Source: Mesostigma viride
Lineage: Eukaryota; Streptophyta; Mesostigmatophyceae; Mesostigmatales; Mesostigmataceae
Direction of reading: 5' to 3'
Length of the DNA stretch: 64,000 nt
Assembly (NCBI GenBank): GCA_009746045.1
Contig: RPFO01000111.1
Location: 75,001-139,000 of the forward strand
Below, in pieces: positions 21,874 through 31,622 of the stretch. The position numbers and the translations under genes were made by a program. The stretch's first letter is position 1; each line of letters begins with the position of its first letter. The notes below the pieces were generated by a model. It was not told the DNA's origin. It made no database searches and saw only the letters and a list, made by a program, of their open reading frames with translations.

Positions 21874-22887
21874 TCAGTTGAGCCGGCGTGTAGTCCTCGT
21901 CGAGGCTGAAGTCACCGCGCTGGAGCGCAGACGACGTGCTCCCAGCACGAGGCGTTTGTCGTGCATGGAGGCCATGGTGACGACGACCAGGCCCAGAGGG
22001 CCTGGCAGCCGAATGGCACGTTCAATGGCAACACGGTTCTGGAGCTGCAGCTTCCCCAGAAACGCTGGGCCTCGCAGCTCCTCGGCAAGTGAGTGTGCTG
22101 TCTCATGTGCCTCGCCTTTCGGGAAGCTTTTGTTGATTACCATATTGCGTTGGCGTTGCTGCACTGCACTCTGGGTGACCGCAGCGGTAGTTGCAGACTT
22201 GGCCGCCTGTTGAACGATGGTGGTCAGCTGCTTGCCGGTGACATCGGCAAACGTGGTAGTTTTGGCAGGGCCTGCCATGGCCTTCTTCAGCTCCAGCATC
22301 GTCTCCTTCAGGACCGTAATGTCGCCCTGCACGGTCGTAAAAGACTGTGCGAGGTCCTGCAGCACGGTAGTATCGGTCGCGGGGGCTGGCCTGGCGATGG
22401 ACGTCGCCGGCAGCTCGACAAGTTCAGGGCAGCACGAAAAAAGACAGGCAAGCCGACGCGCTGACGCGTATCCCAACCAGACCAGTCATCCGAAGGAGCG
22501 TCCATAACCTGGCCGGTGTAAGGGTCACTGGCGAATCGGGGCGTGGTTGTTGTCGCGGAGCTTCAGCACGCTGGTTACGGCGGCGTCGTTGTAGTCGAGT
22601 AAAGTAGCGATTTCCGCCAGGCTCAAACGCTGGCCTGGCGTGTAGAATGATGAGGGAATGGAGTCCGGCAAGGAGGTTTCAACCGCTATCGGAGTGGCTT
22701 CCGAAGTCGCTGCCGACGTCTTGGTTCGCTTGTTAGCGGCGTTTTTGGCGACTTGAATGTCGTGGGCGTTTTTGTTTGCAGCAATCTGGGCATCAATAGT
22801 TTCGGCGCAGCAAGAGCTGAGGACGATGCGGGGACCTCCATGGCTACTAGGCGGGCACCTAGACGATGGCAGGGGGCGCAGGCGCAC
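21874..22887 (-). pseudogene. LINE-B ORF1 remnants
   Basis: 22476-21874 encodes a coiled-coil-like segment (FTTVQGDITVLKETMLELKKAM), FADVTGKQL, and an RRM-like core (VAIERAIRLPGPLGLVVVTMAS). 22887-22525 carries the N-terminal part, with GQRLSLAEIATLLDYNDAAV. The same N-terminal type of protein is seen at 31802-32480. Confidence 0.7.
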
Positions 22888-23079
22888 TGATCACGTGCGT
22901 GGTGCCGCCATAACGTGCAGAAAAATAGCGATATCTGCTGGGCAGGCCGCTGGCAATAACTTGCGAAATCCGCGGCGATGGCTGCCAAAAATTAGATCAG
23001 CGTGTTTGTCCCTACCAGCCATTAAGAATGTACTCCAGCACGCAAAATGTACTTCGTACCGAAGTTTGTCTTTTTATGC

Positions 23080-23870
23080 TGAAAATTGTCATGCATGATG
23101 TTTGCAACCAAAATAGACCTCGTACAAAGTTTGGTATCGATCGGACGTCATCTGGGTGACATTTGCTAGCAATAAAGGTACATTTTTGTCATTTTAAATT
23201 AAATTAAATAGTAATAAATAGGAAACAGTACTAAATCACGTCAAACCATCATGGATATTTGCAAGCAACCTAATTACCACTAGAATAGACCATGCACAAA
23301 GTTTGGGGTCAATCTGAACTCAAAATAGTGACGTTTGCTAGCATAAATACTGCATTTTTTGCCATTTTCAAGCATTTTGCTCAGTGTAAGCTACTAAACA
23401 ATATCAAACTACGTCAGAAAGCTATGAAATATTGGAAGCAACCTAAACACCACTAGAATAGACAATGGGCCAAGTTTGGGCTCAGCTTGATGTCAAAATA
23501 GTGACGTTTGCTAGCATAAATGGTGCATTTTTTGCCATTTTCAAGCATTTTGCTCAGTGTAAGCTACTACACAATATCAAACTATGTCAGAAAGCTATGA
23601 AATGTTGGAAGCAACCTAAACACCACTAGATTAGACCATGGGCCAAGTTTGGGCCCAGTTTGATCTCAAAATAGTGACGTTTGCTAGCATAAATGGTGCA
23701 ATTTTTGCCTTTTTCAAGCATTTTGGTAAGTATAGTTGCCTCAAACTATGTCAGAAAACTGTGAATTGTTGTAAATAACCTGTTTGCCACTACATTAGAC
23801 CATCCTCAACTTGTAAGGTCAGGCATAGGTAAAGGTAGTGACATTTGCTAGCACTATATATGAGCAGATT
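23080..23870. repeat. AT-rich ~173-bp tandem satellite, about 4.5-5 copies
   Basis: Landmark GTGACGTTTGCTAGCATAAA recurs from units anchored near 23152, 23322, 23495, 23668 and 23831 (spacings about 170, 173, 173, 163). Outer copies are more diverged. There is no coding potential. 23871-24250 holds nothing recognisable. Confidence 0.88.
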
Positions 23871-24295
23871 ATGCCTCTTTTCGCATATACACATTAAAAA
23901 TAACAAGACAATATTAAATCATGGCCTTAATACAAGGTGTGCAAATGCAAATCACACCAGATCGGATGACCAATGATGGGTGGCTGCATGCCAACACATC
24001 TACCAGGCTGCAGGGTGAGAGGCCACATCGCTACAAGACAGGAATCCTCGCAATTGCACACCGCTAGTACACTGCATACCCCAAGAGGATTTGGCTACAA
24101 GCCATAAAAGTTTGGCCATGCTAACACATTCTTCATCCAAGCAAAATGCAGCCTCTCCAAACTCAACTCATTGATTTAACTAGGCCAGGCGTGCATGCTC
24201 TACTTGCCGATAACCATGAGTAAACTTGTGTACCACTTCATTCCATGCGCCGGTAGATGGCACCGTCTCATCTACCAGTCATCCCCGGCTCCCAT

Positions 24296-24450
24296 TCCGC
24301 ATCCTCCTCTCCCTCTCCCTCTCCCTCTTCCTCCTCCCCCTCCCCCTCCCATTCTCCCTCCCCTCTCCCTCCCCCTCTCCCCCTCCTCCCCTCCTCCTCC
24401 CCCTCTTTCTCCCCCTCTTCTCTCCCTCTTCCTCCTCCTCCCCGCCTTCA
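24296..24450. repeat. ~150-nt polypyrimidine (CT) tract
   Basis: Plus strand almost entirely C and T (CCTCTCCCTCTCC-type mirror repeats), near the 3' side of the minus-strand RG-rich gene. Confidence 0.92.
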
Positions 24451-24495
24451 CTGTCACTGTGCACAGCAGGGACGGCATCGTCTATGTGGGTGCCA

Positions 24496-26246
24496 TCACC
24501 TGCGTTCACGGTGCCAGCCTAGCTCCTGTGGAAAGAAGCGAGCGCGGCCAAATGCCTCGACTGGGTGTGGGCAGCCGCACACGAACTGCGTCACCTCCGC
24601 CAGGGCATGATAGTCCTGCCCATCAGCCCACATCGCCTTGATGAGCAGGTGACCTCCCCTTTCCTGAACCTTAGTGACCCAGCCATGGAAGCGCTCCCTC
24701 TTCCTCGCTATCCCCGGAAACAGGGCACACAGGCGCATCCCGATAAGCGCACGTGCTCCATGCTCGGCAAAGTAGGCATTGCAGTCATCCTTTGCTGCTG
24801 CCCTGGCGGCGGTGGCAGTCTTGTAATGCTCAAAGTCAATCTGCGGGTGCTCTTTCAACGCCGCCACCGTGGCAGCTGACAGTTTGCCGGTACTGATCAG
24901 CTCAGGCTGGTGCACCTCTGCCGTACCGCCCACTGTCCAGTGCTGCAGGTGTACATCAGAAATGGGGACCGTCATCCCTGCGCTGCCGCCACCTAATGTC
25001 ACTCTAGAAAACTGGCCCGTCCACGACGGTGCGTAGTAAGGAGAGGCGACAATGCTGTCACGCTCCGTGCGATCGCCTTCCAGATCAAGGACCTTCACCA
25101 GCATGTGTGGTGCCCACGGCATTCCCTGCCCGCAGGTGACGGCTGGCCGCTTAACAACGAGTAGGTCGCTGCGTCGTATGAGGCTTCCATTCACCTTGAA
25201 GGTGTGCCTGCCGGAAATCAGTGTGCGCAAAGCGGGCGTTGCCGTTGATGTGCTCCCTCGCGCAGCGGGCGCACATGCGCGGTTGATCTGCGCTTGAATC
25301 TCGCGGGCAGGGCAAGCGACGTGTGAGATTACTTGTTTTATGGGCAGCCTCAGTGCTCGTGTTGCCCGCGCAACCGACTGGTCGCCTGCAGATCGCAGCG
25401 GTAAGGGTACCGCCTTGTTCGCTTGCAGTTCACGCTTCTCTTTGAGCTTTTGCTCCATGATGTCGAACAGATTCTCGTTGTTGGCACGCACATCCTCCAC
25501 GGACTTTGGCACCTGCTCAATCCATCCGTCCAGCAACTGCTGCTTCTCAGCGGCGACGATGTCAGGAAAAAGGCTGTGAAGGCTAGCGCAGGTACATCTC
25601 CTGGCACCGCCCTCGTCCCATTCAAAAAGCGGCACTAGACCAGGACTTCCTTTGGGGGCCTTGCCACGCTCTATGAGGAGGCACCCATAGACAGGATCTC
25701 CCTGCGGGGTGTACCCAATGGGCGTGACCCCGTCACAAGCCTCGCCATTAGGCCCTGTGGGCTGCCACTTGTTCACCGGTGCATTTACCAACGTCTCCGA
25801 TGCGGCTAGGCGCCAGCGGACATACACGGTCATATCCGGGCCCCAAAACACTTCGAGATCGAACACCTTCGAAGAGCGGTGCCTCTCCCTCTCGGCTTCG
25901 GTTGCTGGCTCATCATCCAAGTCGGCGGTGGCGCCCGCGCCCGCACCCGCGCCGGCGCCTGCGCCCCCACCCCCGCCCGCGCCCGCGCGCGCGCCTTGGG
26001 TGGCGCCCGCGCCCGCACCCGCGCCGGCGCCTGCGCCCCCGCCCCCGCCCCGCCCGGGCCCGCGCCCGCGCCCGCGTCTTGGGTGGCGCCCGCGCCCGCA
26101 CCCGCGCCTTCTCCCCCGCCCCCGCCCCCGCCCGCGCCCCGCCCGCGCCATGGGTGTGGCCCGCGGCTGGCTTCTTCGGAAATGCGTCCATCGATTTCAC
26201 CCACCGGCCGTCAGCGGTGGATGCACCCTTTCGGCCACGTTGTGAC
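24496..26246 (-). CDS. RG/AG-repeat protein of unknown function
   Basis: The minus-strand frame 26151-24496 (551 codons) has about 90 residues of low-complexity Arg-Gly then Gly-Ala repeats. About 440 residues of complex sequence follow, including FDLEVFWGPDMTVYVRW, YGCLLIERG, and a C-terminal RFHGWVTKVQERGGHLLIKAMWADG stretch that looks Tudor- or chromo-like. A more natural N terminus is an ATG at about 26246 (MSQRGRKGASTADGRWVKSMDAFPKKPAAG), but it is in another frame and would need a frameshift or intron within the repeat. No homologue recognised; it could be a host gene or a transposon-derived gene. Confidence 0.55.
25913..26155. repeat. GC-rich CCCGCGCCCGCACC-type repeat inside the RG/AG-coding region
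   Basis: Imperfect hexamer-based array with two longer repeated blocks (GCGCCTTGGGTGGCGCC and a diverged copy). It leaves several frames open on both strands. Confidence 0.8.
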
Positions 26247-26676
26247 ATCAAGCGCGGCGTCCCCAATAGAACAGTCATGCAATATGAATAATCATTAGTA
26301 TCAACGATGCGTTCATGCAGGCGTGAACTGTGAAATACAACAAGCATGCAACAACGACTCCAGCACACTTAGTAAATACTGCTCATAATATCTGTGGCAC
26401 ATGCAACATGGTTAAAACACACATGGATGACCTGTATGGCTGCACATGAACTGTCCACCTAGAGAAGACTAGAAATTCAGCATGATATCAAGAGCCATCC
26501 ACACAAATATATGTCTTACCGCAGCTTAGGGCTTCTTCGGGTTGAGTTGGCGAATCGAGCTTGTTGAGCCCTGCTCGAAGTAATGCTCAAATGCGATGCC
26601 CAGGCCCGCCAGCACATCATCAAATGTGATTAGTTTCACAGGTGGTCCGAAGAGTTCCAAACGTGGTTGCTAATTT

Positions 26677-27183
26677 TCAGGCAGTGCCTGAAGGCCGCCT
26701 CGAAAGTGAAACGCGAAAGTGAAAAGGGGTCACAAACCCTATGTTCATATCCTTGACTCCCCCGTCGAGAACGAACCGAAAACCAGCGCCATGAACGAAC
26801 TTGTGACGAGTAGATGACGACATCGTGGTTATGGCGTCGTACCCCCCCTGGTGCAGCTGCTGCTTTATCGCCGCCTTCCTGTCCTCTTGCTTCCGCCCGG
26901 GCGAAAACCAGGCGCTTCGCAATGCCTGGAGATGTGATATTCTAATGGGCTTCATGCACTCGTGGCCGCACTTACAGTCGAACGTCTCGTCGGTCACTAG
27001 GCTGCCGGCATGGGTGCTGCCGCTTAGCACTATGGCTGCGAACTTGCGCTTCCCATGGTGTCCCATCACCATGATAGCGAAAGCCAGGAAGCAGATAGCC
27101 ACGATTATGTCCCAGCAAAGCCATAGCACACCTTCCGTTTCGACCGCCATGTCGGCCACTAGTCCGGATAGCTCAATGTGCAC
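26677..27183 (-). pseudogene. Transposase-like or orphan ORF, N-terminal part
   Basis: 168 codons from ATG 27183. A hydrophobic start (MHIELSGLVADMA, a possible membrane segment VLWLCWDIIVAICFLAF) precedes a Cys-rich CKCGHECMKPIRISHLQALRSA segment of the kind seen at the N terminus of some eukaryotic DDE transposases. This family link is tentative. Its first 74 bases are duplicated in inverted orientation at 27651-27724. Confidence 0.4.
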
Positions 27184-27724
27184 CTGACCTTGACACTAAT
27201 CGCACAAACAGCCACAATTTTGCAAGCAAGAAGACATGGCTACCTCGGCATTTCATGAAATGTACTTCGTGAAATGCATTTCGTGAAATGTACTAAGGAA
27301 CGTGATTGGCCGGCGTTCGCTCGCCAAATCTCGCAAAATGTACTAAGGCACGTGATTGGTCCCGCAAAATGTACTAAGGAACGTGATTGGCCGGCGAAGA
27401 TTCTGTAGGGAATTTTAATTGCAGCAAACAGAATCTTCGCCGGCCAATCACGTTCCTTAGTACATTTTGCGGGACCAATCACGTGCCTTAGTACATTTTG
27501 CGAGATTTGGCGAGCGAACGCCGGCCAATCACGTTCCTTAGTACATTTCACGAAATGCATTTCACGAAGTACATTTCATGAAATGCCGAGGTAGCCATGT
27601 CTTCTTGCTTGCAAAATTGTGGCTGTTTGTGCGATTAGTGTCAAGGTCAGGTGCACATTGAGCTATCCGGACTAGTGGCCGACATGGCGGTCGAAACGGA
27701 AGGTGTGCTATGGCTTTGCTGGGA
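27110..27724. repeat. Long inverted repeat: 296-bp arms, 23-bp spacer
   Basis: Left arm 27110-27405 (TCCCAGCAAAG to AAGATTCTG) and right arm 27429-27724 are reverse complements over their full length with few or no mismatches visible. Within each arm the words AATGTACTAAGG and CGTGATTGG recur three times. The left arm includes the first coding bases of the ORF starting at 27183. Confidence 0.95.
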
Positions 27725-28320
27725 TGATTATCATCGTAGTACATCATATGTATTACAGTACATTTCACGAAGTACATTTCATGGAGGCAGAGGGAAAGTT
27801 CCTGTTCATGGTGAGTCGGGGTTAGCAATCACGGCAATGTCGATACATGTACTTGCAGTATATACAAATGCCATAATGTCCTTAGATGCAGCATGAATGT
27901 CTATTGTTCGGATTTCTTTTATCACGATGCTTAGGATGCCTTCCGACAGAAATCTGCTGCGCTACAGGTCGGGAATACCTGAACTTGATATGCGTGGCCA
28001 GTGGCCATGGCAGCCGGGGTCGGTAAGAATTAACTTCGATAGCCATGAATAATGCGGAAAGTGAACGTTGTCCACCCGCTGCACAGGGAAAATGGCTGCA
28101 CAGGAACGGCCTGACGTGATACTGTCGCAAAGCAGTTCTCATAAGCCGACAATTACACATTCGACTTATGATCGATAATCGGCGCAGGCCTTCGACATTC
28201 AAGCGCGCATCGAAACGTCGTGAGGATTTCGGACATTTAGATGAAGTTGGATTGTTTTCGGCCCTCGTATTTGCCATGATCTTGGCCATCCAATCTTTTT
28301 GCTTCGTGCACAGTTTGCGT
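27725..28320. other. Intergenic, no gene seen
   Basis: Starts with one more copy of the TACATTTCACGAAGTACATTTCATG motif of the inverted repeat (27757-27782). Otherwise no recognisable content. Confidence 0.5.
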
Positions 28321-28339
28321 TTGCAGTTAAGCGTAGGTA

Positions 28340-28400
28340 CATGACAAGCTTGCGTTTGCGTTTGCGTTTGCGTTTGCCTTTGCCTTTGCCTTTGCGTATA
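28340..28400. repeat. TTGCGT/TTGCCT hexamer repeat
   Basis: About ten hexamer units, TTGCGT then TTGCCT. Confidence 0.85.
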
Positions 28401-28914
28401 CATTTGCATGTGCGCTTGCGTTGCCGTTTGCTTATGCGTCCCAATGTATGTCTGGCTTTGGGCAATTCTATTTCCTTGTCGTTGGGATATGAGTGGGTGC
28501 TGGCGGTGGTGTTACTGTCGGCAGGTAGAGTGGCAGTGGCTTCAACTTCTGTTGCTTTTTCATTGCATTTGCATTTTCATTGGGTCTCTGTAGTTAACAA
28601 CTGCTTTAAATATCTTTGTTAATAGCCGGCTTCAGCTGTAATTTCGATTGCATGTTGCTTTTGAATTGCATTCGCACTGGGCACATGCAGTGGGCATTAG
28701 GCATTGGTAGTGCAATTACACATGCAGTCACACTTGCAATTGCAATGAAGTTGAAATTGAAGCTGCAGCTAAAATTTGCTACGTGCCTACTGGTACAGTC
28801 GCATGTGCAGTCAACTTTGTGCTTGTTTATTATTATTATTTCTTCTTCTTATAATTTCTTATTATTATTATAATTTCTTCTTGCTTTTCGTAATGTGTGG
28901 TGGTTAGAATGGTG
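28401..28914. other. Intergenic, no gene seen
   Basis: TTTGCA/TTGCAT-rich sequence and TTATTATTA runs. No gene signal. Confidence 0.5.
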
Positions 28915-29070
28915 ATGGCAGGGGCAGGAGCAGGGGCAGGGGCAGGGGCAGGGGCAGGGGCAGGGGCAGGGGCAGGGGCAGGGGCAGGGGCAGGGGCAGG
29001 GGCAGGGGCAGGGGCAGGGGCAGGGGCAGGGGCAGGGGCAGGGGTAGGGGCAGGGGCAGGGGCAGGGGCA
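28915..29070. repeat. GGGGCA hexamer array
   Basis: About 26 almost perfect units, with single AGGAGC and GGGGTA variants. Confidence 0.97.
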
Positions 29071-29337
29071 ATCATGAGTTGCTTTCGGCCTGGCATGTGC
29101 ACCAGAACTGGCATATGTGCTCGCAATGCAGCTTGCTACTCTTGTTCCTTTTGTTTGCCTTTTCTTTTGTTTGGGAACTGTTCGTGCAGGGGGGTGGGAT
29201 GAGGCCGCGAGTCTCTGGGCAGGGGCATTGACGTGGGTAGGTGTGTGTCTGGGCTAAGTCTGCAATTGTCGCTGCTGTGCTGTACTTCTGGCTGTGGCTT
29301 ACGGTGCATTTGTGGCTTGGAGTAGGGGTGAGGCTAG

Positions 29338-30098
29338 GGTGGGCGCAGGCGCGGGCGTGGGCGTGGGCGTGGGCGTGAGCGTGGGCATGGGCGCGGGCGT
29401 GGGCGTGGGCGTGGGCGTGGGCGTGGGCGTGGGCGTGGGCGTGGGCGTGGGCGTGGGCGTGGGCGTGGGCGTGGGCGTGGGCGTGGGCGTGGGCGTGGGC
29501 GTGGGCGTGGGCGTGGGCGTGGGCGTGGCGTGGGCGTGGGCGTGGGCGTGGGCGTGGGCGTGGGCGTGGGCGTGGGCGTGGGCGTGGGCGTGGGCGTGGG
29601 CGTGGGTGTGGGCGTGGGCGTGGGCGTGGGTGTGGGCGTGGGCGTGGGCGTGGGCGTGGGCGTGGGCGTGGGTGTGGGCGTGGGCGTGGGCGTGGGCGTG
29701 GGCGTGGGCGTGGGCGTGGGCGTGGGCGTGGGCGTGGGCGTGGGCGTGGGCGTGGGCGTGGGCGTGGGCGTGGGCGTGGGCGTGGGCGTGGGCGTGGGCG
29801 TGGGCGTGGGCGTGGGCGTGGGCGTGGGCGTGGGCATGGGCGTGGGCGTGGGCGTGGGCGTGGGCGTGCGCGTGCGCGTGGGCGTGGGCGTGGGAGTGGG
29901 CGTTGGAGTGGGCGTGGGCGTGGGCGTGGGCGTGGGCGTGGGCGTGGGCGTGGGCGTGGGCGTGGGCGTGGGCGTGGGCGTGGGCGTGGGCGTGGGCGTG
30001 GGCGTGGGCGTGGGCGTGGGCGTGGGCGTGGGCGTGGGCGTGGGCGTGGGCGTGGGCGTGGGCGTGGGCGTGGGCGTGGGCGTGGGCGTTGGCGTGGG
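29338..30098. repeat. GGGCGT hexamer array, first block (~760 bp)
   Basis: About 125 units, nearly all GGGCGT, with scattered GGGTGT, GGGCAT and GCGCGT variants and one base missing near 29526. A unique lead-in (29240-29337) is repeated before the second block. Confidence 0.97.
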
Positions 30099-30199
30099 TA
30101 GGTGTGTGTCTCAGCTACGTCTGCTATTGTTGCAGCTGCGCTCTACTTCTGGCTGTGGCTTTGGGTATAATTGTGGCTTGGAGTAGGGGTGAGGCTAGG
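30099..30199. repeat. Repeat of the array lead-in sequence
   Basis: The ~100 bp here (GTAGGTGTGTGTCT to GGTGAGGCTAGGGTGGGCG) is a diverged copy of 29237-29340, so flank plus hexamer array form one composite unit. Confidence 0.85.
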
Positions 30200-30392
30200 G
30201 TGGGCGTGGCGGGGCGTGGGCGTGGGCGTGGGCGTGGGCGTGGGCGTGGGCGTGGGCGTGGGCGTGGGCGTGGGCGTGGGCGTGGGCGTGGGCGTGGGCG
30301 TGGGCGTGGGCGTGGGCGTGGGCGTGGGCGTGGGCGTGGGCGTGGGCGTGGGCGTGGGCGTGGGCGTGGGCGTGGGCGTGGGCGTGGGCGTG
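30200..30392. repeat. GGGCGT hexamer array, second block
   Basis: About 31 uniform units, followed by GGGGCGGGGC-rich sequence to 30562. Confidence 0.97.
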
Positions 30393-30562
30393 GGTGAGAA
30401 TGGGCGGGTGCGGGGGCAGGGGCATGGGCATGGGCGGGGGCGGGCGGGGGGGGGGGCGGGGGCGGGGCGGGGCGGGGGCGGGGCGGGGCGGGGCGGGGGC
30501 GGGGCGGGGCGGGGGCGGGGGCGGGGGCGGGGCGGGCGGGGCGGGCGGGCGTGTGCATGGGC

Positions 30563-31340
30563 GTTGGGGGGTCAGGGGGGCTGGGGTTGGGTTTGGGTGG
30601 GTGGGTCATTGGTGCAATGTTTGGAGTTGGGGCTTGTGTGTGTGTGGGGGGGGGGGCATGGGGATTGCCATGCGCGTGCACGTGGGCGTCCGCGTGATCC
30701 TCTGTTCGTGTACATGTTCATGCATGTGCCATGACGGCACAATGCATGTCAGATTCGTGACTTTATCGTGTGTTCCCTAGTTGCAAGTATTACTGCTAAA
30801 ATTCATTGCAGCATTCCATTCCTTGCATAATGCTTGATTGCTTGCATCAGTTCATTCTATACTTCGATCATGACCTGAAGTGCTTAAGTATTACCAGACT
30901 CTCGCGCAGTTTCAGAATGTCCAATTTTTAGCACACATGCATGTTTGCACACCAAAGCCCGCATTCCCATGTTGATAAGGCTAAGTAAAACATTTTTTTT
31001 TTGTGCGGTGATCCACGAAATGCAGCTGTGAATGGCTCTAGGAGGTTACCAATGGTGGCCAGACCTGTTATTGAGCATTGGGAGACGTTACAGGGGCATC
31101 AATCGCAGTTACATTTAGTTCAGATGTAGTTCAATTTAGTACATTATAGTATAAATGTAGTAGAAAATAGTACAACCTAGTATATTGTAGCATATACTAG
31201 TTCAACTACCTCCAGATGAGATCCAGGGGCTATGGGGACACTTTTTATGCAAAACCGAACTTGAAACAAGCAAAAAACAAGAAACTTGGAAAAACTCAAA
31301 ATGTACTTGTGCTGGAGTACATTCTTAACGGCTGGCAGGG
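30563..31340. other. Intergenic, no gene seen
   Basis: G/T-rich then AT-richer sequence. 31110-31205 has a loose repeat of TAGTA/TAGTT words. Confidence 0.5.
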
Positions 31341-31353
31341 TGTCATCAAAAAG

Positions 31354-31622
31354 CGAGTCTGTTGCAATTTACCCGACCAAATTTCATGCCCGGAATCAAA
31401 AGTTATGAGCATTCTCGGCATCCATAGCTCGGCAAGACCGCCATCCTATACTCGACGTTGCTTGCATGTCAGCCATAGCAGGTTGCAGTTGTGCAGTATT
31501 TAGGTGCTGTATACGTAGCTCGAAAATTTGGCGCGAAAATATGCCGAGCTATGGCTGCCGAGAATGCTCATAACTTTCGACTCAGGCCATGAAATTTAGT
31601 CGGGTTTGTTGCATTCGACTCG
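31354..31622. repeat. Head-to-head LINE 5'-end sequences forming an 81-nt-arm inverted repeat
   Basis: 31354-31434 and 31542-31622 are reverse complements at roughly 85% identity with a 107-nt spacer. The left arm matches 8465-8550. The spacer part 31440-31510 recurs, inverted, at 63555-63630. Confidence 0.85.

Larger units (their letters stand above)
19536..23000 (-). mobile_element. LINE-B copy with a large internal deletion
   Basis: Read leftwards: 5' region near 23000-22890, ORF1 fragments (22887-21874), ORF2 start and endonuclease beginning (21780-20887), then an abrupt join at about 20887 into the RT palm (20870-20140). After the C-terminal domain (20057-19680) come the hairpin (19558-19582) and an AATTAA tail. 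The endonuclease C-terminal half and RT N-terminal half are missing compared with 34200-37530. Confidence 0.85.

Noticed and set aside
27110-27724. Inverted repeat as a foldback DNA transposon
   Set aside because: No clear target duplication abuts the arm ends (GATTAT occurs near both ends but not at the boundary), and the arm contains part of an ORF; left as an inverted duplication.
29338-30392. Interstitial telomere from GGGCGT/GGGTGT arrays
   Set aside because: Not a known algal telomere unit (TTTAGGG or TTTTAGGG), and similar runs sit inside a gene intron.
29294-30734. VGVGVG, AWAWAW, PTPTPT, RPRPRP open frames
   Set aside because: Translations of the GGGCGT arrays, with no start context or flanking coding signal.
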